NCBI GenBank assembly: GCA_001295905.1
Contig: LJHT01000003.1
Span: 1 to 64,000 of the forward strand
Reading direction: 5' to 3'
DNA: 64,000 nt
From: a beta proteobacterium AAP51
GTDB lineage: Bacteria; Pseudomonadota; Gammaproteobacteria; Burkholderiales; Burkholderiaceae_C
How positions within the stretch are numbered: the stretch's first letter is position 1; every line of letters begins with the position of its first letter. Shown one piece after another: positions 32,910 through 41,815 of the stretch. The notes under the pieces are model-generated. The model ran no database searches. It saw nothing but the letters and a program-made list of their open reading frames with translations, and was not told the origin of the DNA. Position numbers and translations under genes: made by a program.

Positions 32910-34474
32910 CAGCGGCGCTTGCCGCCCAGCAGCGAGCCGAGCACGCCGCGGATGATCTCGCGCCCCACCGCGGTGCCGATGCTGCGCACCGCCGAACTGG
33001 CGGCCGCCTCGGCCAGCCCGGGACGGCGCCCGCCGCGCGGGCCGGTGCTGCCGAAGAGCACGTCTTTCAGGCCGCCCATCAGGCCGCTGTCGGCAGCGGC
33101 AGGCGGGGCGCCGGGCACGCCTCCGGCCGCCACGCTGCCACCCCCGCCACCGGCCGCTGCAGCCGGCGTGGCCGGCGTCACCGCACCGGGCCCGGCTTCG
33201 GCCCGGCCCTTGATCTTCTCGTAGGCCGATTCACGGTCCACCGTCTTCTCGTAGGTGCCCGCCACCAGGCTGCCGGCGATGAGCGCCTGCCGCTGCTGCG
33301 GCGTGATGGGGCCGATCTGGCTGCCCGGCGGCAGCACGAACACACGTTCGGTGACGCTGGGCCGGCCCTTGGCATCGAGAAAGCTCACCAGCGCCTCGCC
33401 CACGGCCAGCTCTTGAATGGCGGTGGCCATGTCGCCAATCTTCGGGTTGGCGCGCATGGTCTCGGCCGCGCTCTTCACGGCCTTCTGGTCGCGTGGTGTG
33501 AAGGCGCGCAGTGCGTGCTGCACGCGGTTGCCGAGCTGCGCCAGCACGGTGTCGGGCACGTCCAGCGGGTTCTGCGTCACGAAGTACACGCCCACGCCCT
33601 TGCTGCGCACCAGGCGCACCACCAGTTCGATGCGTTCCGTCAGCGCCGCCGGCGCGTCCTTGAACAGCAGGTGGGCCTCGTCGAAGAAGAACACGAGCTT
33701 GGGTTTTTCAAGATCGCCCACTTCCGGCAGCAGCTCGAACAGCTCGCTCAGCATCCACAGCAGGAAGGTGGAATACAGGCGCGGCGAGTTCATCAGCCGG
33801 TCGGCCGCCAGCACGTTGATGACGCCCTTGCCGTCCACCGTCTGCATGAAATCAGAGATGTCGAGCATGGGCTCGCCGAAAAACTGGTCGCCGCCCTGTT
33901 CCTCGATCTGCAGCAGGCCGCGCTGGATGGCGCCCACGCTGGCGGCGCTGATGTTGCCGTACTCGGTGGTGAACTGCTTGGCGTTCTCGCCCACGTACTG
34001 CAGCGCGGCGCGCAGGTCCTTCATGTCCAGCACGAGCAGGCCGTTGTCGTCGCAGATCTTGAACACGAGGTTCAGCACGCCGGCCTGGGTTTCGTTGAGC
34101 GCCAGCATGCGCGCCAGCAGCAACGGGCCCAGGTCGCTGACGGTGGCGCGCACGGGGTGGCCGTCCTTGCCAAACACGTCCCACAGCGTAGCCGGGCACA
34201 GAGTAGGCTCGGGCTCGGGCAGGCCGCGCTCCTTCAGGATGCCGGCCACCTTGGGGCTGAGCGTGCCGCGCTGCGTGATGCCGGTGAGGTCGCCCTTCAC
34301 ATCGGCCATGAACACGGGCACGCCGATCTTGCTGAAGCTCTCGGCCAGGGTCTGCAGCGTGATGGTCTTGCCGGTGCCGGTGGCGCCCGTGATGAGGCCA
34401 TGGCGGTTGGCCAGGGCCGGCAGCAGGTGGCATTGAACGTCGCCGTGCTGGGCAACGAGGATGGGTTCGGGCAT
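32909..34474 (-). CDS. HerA-like/DUF853 P-loop ATPase (YjgR family)
   Basis: 521 residues from MPEPILVAQ. Walker A is GATGTGKT (about residues 31-38) and Walker [51 protein letters not shown] and the C-terminal RTYEK-type segment (here [14 protein letters not shown]) are characteristic of DUF853 proteins, a branch of the HerA/FtsK-like hexameric translocases with unknown role. The C-terminal Gly/Ala-rich region (~435-480) is followed by a conserved tail [19 protein letters not shown]. An upstream in-frame start at 34495 adds seven unconserved residues. Confidence 0.92.
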   Translation of the reverse strand: MPEPILVAQHGDVQCHLLPALANRHGLITGATGTGKTITLQTLAESFSKIGVPVFMADVKGDLTGITQRGTLSPKVAGILKERGLPEPEPTLCPATLWDVFGKDGHPVRATVSDLGPLLLARMLALNETQAGVLNLVFKICDDNGLLVLDMKDLRAALQYVGENAKQFTTEYGNISAASVGAIQRGLLQIEEQGGDQFFGEPMLDISDFMQTVDGKGVINVLAADRLMNSPRLYSTFLLWMLSELFELLPEVGDLEKPKLVFFFDEAHLLFKDAPAALTERIELVVRLVRSKGVGVYFVTQNPLDVPDTVLAQLGNRVQHALRAFTPRDQKAVKSAAETMRANPKIGDMATAIQELAVGEALVSFLDAKGRPSVTERVFVLPPGSQIGPITPQQRQALIAGSLVAGTYEKTVDRESAYEKIKGRAEAGPGAVTPATPAAAAGGGGGSVAAGGVPGAPPAAADSGLMGGLKDVLFGSTGPRGGRRPGLAEAAASSAVRSIGTAVGREIIRGVLGSLLGGKRR

Positions 34475-34530
34475 GGGCGCACTCCGCAGGGGCAAACTGG
34501 CGCGCAGTCTAAGCGGCCGCCGCGCCGGCC

Positions 34531-35409
34531 CTAAGCGCGGGGTTCAAGCCCCTGCAGGGCAGGCCGGCACCAGGTCTGGTCGGCCTCGGCCAGGCGGGCG
34601 AACCAGGTCTGGGCTTCGGCCGCCGCCTGCTGGCGTGTGCCCTCGTTGCCGGCCTTGGCGGCCACGCGGGCCAGGGCCTCCCAGCCGAAGAAGTGCTCCA
34701 GCGCCGGCGCTGCGGGTTCCTGCAGCTGCACACGGGCCAGGCAGGCGTGGGCATGGTCGTAGGCCGCGGCGTAATGGCCGGCGCGGGCATGGCACAGCGC
34801 CAGGCGGTAATCGGCCCGCTCCAATTCCAGCCAGGTGCCGGCGCGCGCCCAACTGCGGTGCGAAAGCGCGGCCGCATGCAGCATCAAGGCCTGCTGGGCC
34901 GGGCTGAGCGTGGCTTCGTCATGAAGCGCCCCGGCGGCGTTGTTGGCGCTGGCGGCCAGCGCGCGCACGGCGGGGTCGGTGTCGGGCAGGGCGGCGCAGG
35001 CGGCTTCGGCGGCCTGTAGCAGGCTCAGCGCGCGTTCGGGGCCGAAGTACGCCAGCTGGGCCGCGGTCAGGGCCTGCAGGCGGGCGTGTTCGCTGGCGGG
35101 GGTGTCGGGCGGCAGCGACAGCGTGCCGGCAGCCAGCTGCAGCACGGTGGCGTGGCGTTGCAGGGCCTGCGCGGTGGCGCCGCCGGCCTCCACCTGGGGC
35201 AGGGCGGCGAGCTGTCGCTGGAAGGCCAGGCCCTCGGCCCACAGGCCCAGGTGCTGGCCCTGCACGTGCTGCGCCAGGAAAGCCAGCTGGGCCACCTGCT
35301 CGTCGGTCTGCGCCATCGGCAGGCCCTCGGCCTGCAGGCTGGCGGCCACGCGGGCGGGCTGGCGGGCGTGGGTGTTCCAGGCCTCATCGAGGTAGCTGTC
35401 GAAGCTCAT
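34531..35409 (-). CDS. Hypothetical helical-repeat (TPR-like) protein
   Basis: 292 residues from [15 protein letters not shown]. No signal peptide or membrane segment. It is almost entirely helical with recurrent Ala/Leu-rich ~35-residue units, e.g. [46 protein letters not shown] and [23 protein letters not shown], suggestive of tetratricopeptide-like folding. Orthologues with this opening (FD.YLDEAWN.HA) exist in related betaproteobacteria as hypotheticals, as far as I recall. The function is unknown. The larger open frame upstream to 36336 is antisense to yebC and spurious. Confidence 0.7.
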   Translation of the reverse strand: MSFDSYLDEAWNTHARQPARVAASLQAEGLPMAQTDEQVAQLAFLAQHVQGQHLGLWAEGLAFQRQLAALPQVEAGGATAQALQRHATVLQLAAGTLSLPPDTPASEHARLQALTAAQLAYFGPERALSLLQAAEAACAALPDTDPAVRALAASANNAAGALHDEATLSPAQQALMLHAAALSHRSWARAGTWLELERADYRLALCHARAGHYAAAYDHAHACLARVQLQEPAAPALEHFFGWEALARVAAKAGNEGTRQQAAAEAQTWFARLAEADQTWCRPALQGLEPRA

Positions 35410-35547
35410 GGCGGGCAGGGGGGTGGTGGTGCTGGGCCGGCAAGCTAGCGGGGCGGGCGGGGCCTGTCCATCCCTCCGTGCCGGGTTGAACGCGGGCCGG
35501 CAGCGGGCTGGTGGGTGCAGCCTGGTGGGCGCAGGCGCCCCGGCGGC

Positions 35548-35553
35548 TAAAAT
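35548..35553 (+). promoter_or_regulatory. Candidate -10 element upstream of yebC
   Basis: TAAAAT, 33 bp before the yebC ATG, in otherwise GC-rich sequence. No convincing -35 box at the expected distance, so this is only a suggestion. Confidence 0.35.
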
Positions 35554-35586
35554 CGCCGGCTGTCTTTCCAAGGGTTGAAGCATTTC

Positions 35587-36312
35587 ATGGCCGGTCATTC
35601 CAAATGGGCGAACATCCAGCACCGCAAGGGCCGGCAGGATGAAAAGCGCGGCAAGGCCTGGACACGTGTCATCCGCGAGATCATGGTGGCCGCCCGGCTG
35701 GGCGGTGGCGACCCCGCCGCCAACCCCCGCCTGCGCCTGGCCATCGAGAAGGCCAAGGCGGTGAACCTGCCGGTCGATACCGTCAAGCGCAACATCGACA
35801 AGGCCACCGGCAACCTCGAAGGCGTCAGCTACGAGGAAATCCGCTACGAGGGCTACGGCATCGGCGGCGCCGCCATCATCGTCGACTGCATGACCGACAA
35901 CCGCGTGCGCACCGTGGCCGAGGTGCGCCATGCCTTCAGCAAGCACGGCGGCAACATGGGCACGGAAGGCAGCGTGGCCTTCCAGTTCAAGCACTGCGGC
36001 CAGCTGGTGTTTGCGCCGGGCACCAGCGAAGACAAGGTGATGGAAGTGGCGCTGGAAGCCGGCGCCGAAGACGTCATCACCGACGACGACGGCGCCGTGG
36101 AAGTGCTGTGCCCCCCGGGTGATTTCGAGGCCGTGAAGGCCGCCCTGGAAGCCGCCGGCCTGAAGCCCGAGGTGGCCGAGGTGACCTGGCGCGCCGAAAA
36201 CCCCGTGGAAGTGACAGGCGAAGACGCCGTGCGCATGCAGAAGCTGCTGGACGTCATCGAAGACCTCGATGACGTCCAAGACGTGTTCCACAACGCCGTG
36301 CTGTCCGAGTGA
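35587..36312 (+). CDS. yebC: YebC/PmpR family protein
   Basis: 241 residues, the usual family size (TACO1 fold). N-terminal [23 protein letters not shown] and [41 protein letters not shown] are diagnostic. Members act as transcription regulators and/or as translation factors relieving ribosome stalling at proline stretches. ATG 35587 fits the conserved N-terminus. It lies 7 bp upstream of purD, a conserved neighbour in betaproteobacteria. Confidence 0.96.
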   Translation: MAGHSKWANIQHRKGRQDEKRGKAWTRVIREIMVAARLGGGDPAANPRLRLAIEKAKAVNLPVDTVKRNIDKATGNLEGVSYEEIRYEGYGIGGAAIIVDCMTDNRVRTVAEVRHAFSKHGGNMGTEGSVAFQFKHCGQLVFAPGTSEDKVMEVALEAGAEDVITDDDGAVEVLCPPGDFEAVKAALEAAGLKPEVAEVTWRAENPVEVTGEDAVRMQKLLDVIEDLDDVQDVFHNAVLSE

Positions 36313-36319
36313 CCGCCGC

Positions 36320-37612
36320 ATGAAGGTTCTCGTCATCGGCGGTGGCGGCCGCGAGCACGCACTGGCCTGGAAGCTGGCCCAGAGCGAACGCGTGCAGCGT
36401 GTCTACGTGGCCCCGGGCAACGGCGGTACCGCGCAAGACGCCACGCTGCACAACGTGCCGCTGCACACGCCGCAGGAACTGGCTGACTTTGCGGTGGCCG
36501 AGAAGGTGGCGCTCACCGTGGTGGGCCCGGAAGCGCCGCTGGCGGCCGGCGTGGTGGACCTCTTCCGCGCCCGCGGCCTGCGCATCTTCGGCCCCACGCG
36601 CGCTGCCGCGCAGCTGGAAAGCAGCAAGGCCCACGCCAAGGAATTCATGCAGCGCCACGGCATCCCCACCGCGCTGTACGCCACCTTCACCGGCGCGGCC
36701 GAGGCGCATGCGCATGTGAACAAGCACGGCGCGCCCATCGTCATCAAGGCCGACGGCCTGGCAGCGGGCAAGGGCGTGGTGGTGGCGATGACGCTGGAAG
36801 AAGCGCATGCCGCCATCGACGACATGCTGGGCAGCAATTCAATCGGCGTGCAGCACAACGCCGAAGGCGCCCGCGTGGTCATCGAAGAATTCATGCAGGG
36901 CGAAGAAGCCAGCTTCATCGTGCTGTGCGACGGCAAGAATGTGCTGACGCTGGCCACCAGCCAGGACCACAAGCGCATCGGCGACGGCGACACCGGCCCC
37001 AACACCGGCGGCATGGGCGCTTACTCGCCCGCGCCCGTGGTCACGCCCGATGTGCATGCGCGCGTGATGCGCGAGATCATCCACCCCACCATCAGCGGCA
37101 TGGCCAAGGACGGGGTGCCCTACACCGGCTTCCTGTACGCGGGCTTGATGATCGACGCCCAGGGCCAGCCGCGCACGGTGGAATTCAACTGCCGCCTGGG
37201 CGACCCCGAGGCGCAGGTGATCCTGATGCGCCTGAAGAGCGACCTCTTCGAAGTGCTGATGCACGCCACCGACGGCACGCTGGACCAGGTTGAATTGCAA
37301 TGGGACCGCCGCACCGCCCTGGGCGTGGTGATGGCCGCCCACGGTTACCCGGCGGCACCGCGCAAGGGCGATGCCCTCACCGGCATGCCGGCCGGTACGC
37401 CCGACTTGCAGGTCTTCCACGCCGGCACCGCGCTGGACGGCGGCACGCTGAAGGTGAGCGGCGGGCGCGTGCTGTGTGTCACCGCGCTGGGCGATTCGGT
37501 GCGGCTGGCGCAGCAGGCGGCGCTGGCGGCCGTGCGGCAGATTCACTTCGACGGCGCGCAGTGGCGCAATGACATTGGCCATCGCGGGATAAAGAGCCCC
37601 CAGGCTCACTAG
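36320..37612 (+). CDS. purD: Phosphoribosylamine--glycine ligase
   Basis: Second step of purine synthesis (GAR synthetase); 430 residues. GGGGREHALAWKL at the N-terminus, the ATP-grasp region VIKADGLAAGKGVVVA, GDTGPNTGGMGAYSPAP and FNCRLGDPEAQVIL are typical. The last residues (KSPQAH) and the TAG stop are encoded by the first bases of dispersed element copy B, so the element has replaced the original C-terminal codons. Confidence 0.97.
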   Translation: MKVLVIGGGGREHALAWKLAQSERVQRVYVAPGNGGTAQDATLHNVPLHTPQELADFAVAEKVALTVVGPEAPLAAGVVDLFRARGLRIFGPTRAAAQLESSKAHAKEFMQRHGIPTALYATFTGAAEAHAHVNKHGAPIVIKADGLAAGKGVVVAMTLEEAHAAIDDMLGSNSIGVQHNAEGARVVIEEFMQGEEASFIVLCDGKNVLTLATSQDHKRIGDGDTGPNTGGMGAYSPAPVVTPDVHARVMREIIHPTISGMAKDGVPYTGFLYAGLMIDAQGQPRTVEFNCRLGDPEAQVILMRLKSDLFEVLMHATDGTLDQVELQWDRRTALGVVMAAHGYPAAPRKGDALTGMPAGTPDLQVFHAGTALDGGTLKVSGGRVLCVTALGDSVRLAQQAALAAVRQIHFDGAQWRNDIGHRGIKSPQAH

Positions 37613-37681
37613 CGTTCGCCACCCCCCAGGGGGGCCGTCCGCCGCCGGCCCGGCGGAGCCGGTTCCGGGGCGGGAAGCTTG
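37594..37681 (+). repeat. Dispersed ~88-bp GC-rich element, copy B
   Basis: Nearly the reverse complement of copy A (5886-5973). It contains ACCCCCC-AG-GGGGGG and a CCGGCTCCGCCGGG-type inverted repeat and ends GGGAAGCTTG. Like copy A it begins at a gene's 3' end (here it supplies the purD stop) and points the same way relative to that gene. Confidence 0.8.
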
Positions 37682-37724
37682 ATCTGTACTCTTTCATTCG
37701 GCCTTGCATTTAGCCTCTACGACC

Positions 37725-38642
37725 ATGATCGACACCATTGCGGTTCGCGCTTACCTGCTGGCCTTGCAGGAGAGCATCGTGCAGGCCATGCAGGCCGAGG
37801 ACGGCAAGACCTTCCTGCGCGATGGCTGGCAGCGGCCGGCCGGCGGCAAGCTGGAGGGCGACGGTTTGTCGCAGCTGGTGGAGGAAGGCGGCCTGCTCGA
37901 GCGGGGTGGCTGCAACTTCAGCCACGTGAAGGGCGCCAGCCTGCCGCCCAGCGCCACGCAGCACCGCAGCGAACTGGCCGGCGCGCCCTTCGAGGCCCTG
38001 GGGGTCAGCCTGGTGATGCACCCGCGCAACCCGTACGTGCCCACGGTGCACATGAACGTGCGGCTGCTGGCGGCCTTTCCGGAAGGCAAGCCGGCCGTGA
38101 CGTGGTTCGGCGGCGGCATGGACCTCACGCCCTACTACGGCTTCGAGGAAGACGCGCGCCACTTCCACCAGGTGAACGCCGACGCGCTGGCGCCTTTCGG
38201 GGCCGACAAGTACCCGCGCTTCAAAGCCTGGTGCGACGAGTACTTCTTTCTCAAGCACCGCAACGAGCCGCGCGGCATCGGCGGCGTGTTCTTCGACGAC
38301 TTCAACGAAGGCAGCTTCGAAGAAGGCTTCGCGATGATGCGTGCGGTGGGCGACGCCTTCATTCCGGCCTACCTGCCCATCGTGCAGCGCCGCCGCGACA
38401 CGCCCTATGGCGAACGCCAGCGCGATTTCCAGGCCTACCGCCGCGGCCGCTATGTCGAGTTCAACCTCGTGTGGGACCGCGGCACCCACTTCGGCCTGCA
38501 CGGCGGCGGCCGCACCGAGAGCATCCTGATGAGCATGCCGCCCATCGTGAAGTGGCGCTACAGCTGGCAGCCTGAGGCCGGCAGCGAAGAGGCGCACCTG
38601 TACACCGACTTCCTGCGCCCACGCGACTGGCTGAACGAGTGA
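37725..38642 (+). CDS. hemF: Oxygen-dependent coproporphyrinogen III oxidase
   Basis: Aerobic oxidative decarboxylation of coproporphyrinogen III in haem synthesis; 305 residues. Conserved [53 protein letters not shown] and the C-terminal [20 protein letters not shown] are all present. Start ATG 37725 ([11 protein letters not shown]); seven upstream codons from a TTG are discounted. Confidence 0.97.
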   Translation: MIDTIAVRAYLLALQESIVQAMQAEDGKTFLRDGWQRPAGGKLEGDGLSQLVEEGGLLERGGCNFSHVKGASLPPSATQHRSELAGAPFEALGVSLVMHPRNPYVPTVHMNVRLLAAFPEGKPAVTWFGGGMDLTPYYGFEEDARHFHQVNADALAPFGADKYPRFKAWCDEYFFLKHRNEPRGIGGVFFDDFNEGSFEEGFAMMRAVGDAFIPAYLPIVQRRRDTPYGERQRDFQAYRRGRYVEFNLVWDRGTHFGLHGGGRTESILMSMPPIVKWRYSWQPEAGSEEAHLYTDFLRPRDWLNE

Positions 38643-38663
38643 AGCGCCACCGAATGCAGCTTC

Positions 38664-39281
38664 GTGATTAAGCGGGTGGGCCTCTTCGGGGGCACCTTCG
38701 ACCCCGTGCACAACGCGCATGTGGCCCTGGCCCATGCCGCGCTGCAGAGCCTGGCGCTGGACGAGGTGCGCTGGGTGCCCACGGGGCATTCGTGGCAGAA
38801 GCACCACCGCGCGGCCAGTGCCGCGCACCGCGAATCCATGGTGCGCCTGGCGATGGCCGGCACGCCGGGCTTCACGCTCAGCCGCATCGAGATGGAACGT
38901 GCCGGCCCCAGCTACACGCTGGACACCGTGCGCGAGCTGCATGCGGCCGAACCCGGCACCGAGTGGGTGCTCATCATCGGCCAGGACCAATATGCCCGAC
39001 TGCACACCTGGCGAGACTGGCCCGTGCTGCTGGGCCTGGTGACGCTGGCCGTGGCCAACCGCCCGGGCACCGGCCTGCAGCCCAGCCCCGAGGTGCAGGC
39101 CCATCCGCACCGCGCGGTGCCGCTGCCCATGCTGGACATCAGCGCCACCGACATCCGCGCCCGCGTTGCCGCGGGGCAGGACATTTCGCAACTGGTGCCG
39201 CCCGAAGTGGCGCGCTATATTGAAACCCACCGCCTGTACACAGGCACCGCCGCAGGCGGCAAGACACCCCACGGGAGCTGA
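38664..39281 (+). CDS. nadD: Nicotinate-nucleotide adenylyltransferase
   Basis: Adenylates nicotinate mononucleotide in NAD synthesis; 205 residues. Nucleotidyltransferase motif LFGGTFDPVHNAHV, QDQYARLHTWRDW and ISATDIRARV are diagnostic. Starts at GTG 38664 (MIKRVGLFG). The stop TGA (39279-39281) lies 2 bp before the proposed CTG start of rsfS. Confidence 0.95.
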   Translation: MIKRVGLFGGTFDPVHNAHVALAHAALQSLALDEVRWVPTGHSWQKHHRAASAAHRESMVRLAMAGTPGFTLSRIEMERAGPSYTLDTVRELHAAEPGTEWVLIIGQDQYARLHTWRDWPVLLGLVTLAVANRPGTGLQPSPEVQAHPHRAVPLPMLDISATDIRARVAAGQDISQLVPPEVARYIETHRLYTGTAAGGKTPHGS

Positions 39282-39283
39282 AT

Positions 39284-40075
39284 CTGGACATCCGCAAGCT
39301 GCAACGCGCCATCGTCGATGGTCTCGAAGACGTGAAGGCCCAGCACATCGCCGTCTTCAACACCGAACACCTCAGCGCCATGTTCGAGCGCGTGATCATC
39401 GCCTCGGGCACCAGCAACCGGCAGACCAAGGCCCTCGCCGCCAGCGTGCGCGACAGCGTGCGCAGCCAGGGTTTCCAGGTGATGAGCACCGAGGGCGAAG
39501 ACAACGGCGAATGGATCATCGTCGACTGCGGCGCCGCGGTGGCGCACATCATGCAGCCGGCCATCCGCGAGTACTACCACCTCGAAGAAATCTGGGGTGG
39601 CAAGAACGTCAAGATGAAGATGGGCGCGGTGACCACCAAGCTGGTGAAGGCCAGCGAGCCCGATGCGCCTGCGGCAAAGCCGGGCCGGGCGGCGAAGACC
39701 GCGACGAAGACCGACTCTAAAACCGTCACGAAAGCGGCAGCGCCCAAGACGCCTGCCAAAGCCCCGGCAACCCGGGCGCCAGCGAAAAAGGCTGCGGCTC
39801 CCGCCCCGGCCAAGACGCCCGCGGCCCGCAAGAGTGCGGTGCAGACCGTGGTGGCCGGCGCGCCCAAGAAAGTGGCCGCGAAGAAGGCGCCCACGAAGAC
39901 CGCCGCACGCAAGGCTGCTGACAAGTCGGCCGCCTACCAGCGCGTGGGTGCGCGTCGCCCCTCGGTGAAGACGGCGGCGAAGGCGGCACCCAAGGCCGCT
40001 GGCAATACGGCCAGCAAAGCCGCCGCGAAACCCGCTGCCAAGGCCCCGGCCCGCAAGACCCCGCGCTCGGCCTGA
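39284..40075 (+). CDS. rsfS: Ribosomal silencing factor RsfS with long Lys/Ala-rich C-terminal tail
   Basis: RsfS binds ribosomal protein L14 (uL14) and blocks subunit joining in starvation. The family core is [54 protein letters not shown] and [10 protein letters not shown] (residues ~2-115). The conserved N-terminus is in frame only if translation starts at CTG 39284: GGGAG at 39273-39277 is spaced 6 nt from it, and no ATG, GTG or TTG precedes the conserved part. The first standard start, GTG 39332, would remove 16 conserved residues. Residues ~125-263 are a Lys/Ala/Pro-rich tail like histone H1, absent from ordinary RsfS (~110-125 residues). Confidence 0.9.
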   Translation: MDIRKLQRAIVDGLEDVKAQHIAVFNTEHLSAMFERVIIASGTSNRQTKALAASVRDSVRSQGFQVMSTEGEDNGEWIIVDCGAAVAHIMQPAIREYYHLEEIWGGKNVKMKMGAVTTKLVKASEPDAPAAKPGRAAKTATKTDSKTVTKAAAPKTPAKAPATRAPAKKAAAPAPAKTPAARKSAVQTVVAGAPKKVAAKKAPTKTAARKAADKSAAYQRVGARRPSVKTAAKAAPKAAGNTASKAAAKPAAKAPARKTPRSA

Positions 40076-40103
40076 GCCCGCGCCAGCCCTTGGTCAGCGC
40101 GCC

Positions 40104-40583
40104 ATGAAGCTGCTGGTGCTGGCCGTGGGGCAGCGCCAACCGGCCTGGGCCGACGAGGCCTGGGCCGATTTCGCCAAGCGTTTTCCGCCCGAGATGCGCC
40201 TGGAACTGAAGGCGTTGAAGGCCGAGCCCCGCAGCGGCGGCAAGACCGCCGCGCAATGCATGGAAGCCGAAGCCGCACGCTTCGAAGCTGTTTTGTTGGC
40301 ACAAGCCAAAGGCGCGCGCCGCGTGGTGCTGGACGAACACGGCCAGCGCCGCAGCACCGCGCAGCTGGCCGAGCGCGTGCAGGCCTGGCGCGGCGAGGGC
40401 CGCGACGTGGCGCTGTTGATCGGCGGGCCCGACGGTCTGGCGCCGGCCCTGAAAGCCAGCGCCGACGAAACCCTGCGCCTGAGCGACCTGACCCTGCCGC
40501 ACGCCTTCGCGCGTGTGCTGCTGGCCGAAGCGCTGTACCGCGCGTGGACGCTGGCCAGCGGGCACCCCTACCACCGCGAGTGA
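40104..40583 (+). CDS. rlmH: 23S rRNA (pseudouridine1915-N3)-methyltransferase
   Basis: SPOUT methyltransferase acting on pseudouridine 1915 of 23S rRNA; 159 residues, normal length. [19 protein letters not shown] at the start, [28 protein letters not shown] and the knot region [27 protein letters not shown] ending HPYHRE are diagnostic. It is in the conserved nadD-rsfS-rlmH-maf-rng order. Confidence 0.96.
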   Translation: MKLLVLAVGQRQPAWADEAWADFAKRFPPEMRLELKALKAEPRSGGKTAAQCMEAEAARFEAVLLAQAKGARRVVLDEHGQRRSTAQLAERVQAWRGEGRDVALLIGGPDGLAPALKASADETLRLSDLTLPHAFARVLLAEALYRAWTLASGHPYHRE

Positions 40584-40590
40584 AGGGCGC

Positions 40591-40622
40591 GTTCCGCGGC
40601 CTTGTTCCGCGGCCCCGTTCCG
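40591..40622 (+). repeat. 13-bp tandem repeat after rlmH
   Basis: Two and a half units of GTTCCGCGGCCYY in the short gap between rlmH and the convergent hypothetical gene. Each unit contains the palindrome CCGCGG. No function evident. Confidence 0.6.
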
Positions 40623-40656
40623 TGCGAACTGCCGAACCTGCGTGCGCAGGCTCAGA

Positions 40657-41043
40657 TCACCACAAGGGCGCGGCCAGGGGCGCGGTGGTCTGCTGCGCCA
40701 GCCGCTCGGGCGGCGTGCCGAGGCTGCTGCAGGCCAGCAGCACCGCGCCATCGGCCAGTGCCAGGCGCGGGGCCTCGGCCACGCCGGCCGCGCCGGCCAG
40801 CGCGCGCTGGGCGCTGGCCACGCTGGGTACGGCCAGTTCCAGCCAGCGTTCATCGCCACGCCGTTGCAGGGCCGTGCTGGTCAGGCCGGCCAGCACGAAG
40901 GGGCGCAGCAGCGGGGCGCGCGCAGCTTCCGGCGCCTTCACGAACGAGGCCGGCGCGGCACAAGGCGAGGCCGAGGCCAGCGGCACGGCCAGGGCGGCGA
41001 AGGCAGCCCCTGCAAGGCGGGCGAGAGTGGCGCGGGTGTTCAT
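40657..41043 (-). CDS. Hypothetical exported protein
   Basis: 128 residues. A signal peptide (MNTRATLARLAGAAFAALAVPLASA) precedes a small domain with no recognised motif and two cysteines (one near residue 28, one near residue 104). It is oriented against the rlmH-maf cluster and separates the two. Codon use and signal peptide look real, but no family could be named. Confidence 0.6.
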   Translation of the reverse strand: MNTRATLARLAGAAFAALAVPLASASPCAAPASFVKAPEAARAPLLRPFVLAGLTSTALQRRGDERWLELAVPSVASAQRALAGAAGVAEAPRLALADGAVLLACSSLGTPPERLAQQTTAPLAAPLW

Positions 41044-41172
41044 GAAGTGTCTCCAGTCAGGCCCTGAAGTCTAATAACTCACTTCATACTTGGTGGTCGT
41101 TGCTTATATCTCCCAAACCATAAAGACGCGGGTTCCAGCGGTGATTCCAGCGCCCGCCAGAGACTGTGGAGA

Positions 41173-41811
41173 ATGCAAGCCATGCCCTTGCCACCGCCCG
41201 TCGCACACCCCTTCGTCTACCTGGCTTCGCAAAGCCCGCGCCGCGTGCAACTGCTGAACCAGCTGGGCGTGAACCACCGCCCCTTGCTGCCCGACCCGGG
41301 CGAAGACCCCGAGGCGCTGGAAGAAACCCGCAGCGGCGAGCTGCCGCTGGCCTATGTGCAGCGCGTGGCCCGGTTGAAGCTGGACGAGGCGCGCCGCCGC
41401 CTGCGCCGCCGCCGGCTGCCGGTGGCCCCCATCCTGTGCGCCGACACCACGGTGGCGCTGGGCACGCGCATCCTGGGCAAGCCTGCCGACGAAGCCGAGG
41501 CCGCCGAGATGCTGCGTGCGCTGTCGGGCCGCAGCCACCGCGTGATGACGGCCGTGGTGGTGCTGGCCGGCACCCAGGTGTTTGCCGACACCAGCATCTC
41601 GCGCGTGCGCTTCGCCGAGCTTTCCGAGACCACCATCCGCCGCTACATCGAGAGCGGCGAACCCATGGGCAAGGCCGGCGCCTACGCCATCCAGGGCCGC
41701 ATCGCGGCGTGGATCGCGCACATCGAAGGCAGCCACAGCGGCATCATGGGCCTGCCCCTCTTCGAAACCACCGCCTTGCTGGCGCGCGCCCGCGTGCGCC
41801 TGGAGCTGTAG
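41173..41811 (+). CDS. maf: Maf family nucleoside triphosphate pyrophosphatase
   Basis: 212 residues. House-cleaning pyrophosphatase, probably dTTP/UTP specific. LASQSPRRVQLLNQLGV, LCADTTVALGTRILGKPADEAEAAEML and the signature KAGAYAIQGRIAAWI (YhdE-like rather than YceF-like) are present. ATG 41173 or 41182 could be the start. The stop lies 4 bp before the rng ATG, so the two are coupled, as commonly seen with RNase G. Confidence 0.93.
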   Translation: MQAMPLPPPVAHPFVYLASQSPRRVQLLNQLGVNHRPLLPDPGEDPEALEETRSGELPLAYVQRVARLKLDEARRRLRRRRLPVAPILCADTTVALGTRILGKPADEAEAAEMLRALSGRSHRVMTAVVVLAGTQVFADTSISRVRFAELSETTIRRYIESGEPMGKAGAYAIQGRIAAWIAHIEGSHSGIMGLPLFETTALLARARVRLEL

Positions 41812-41815
41812 ACGC

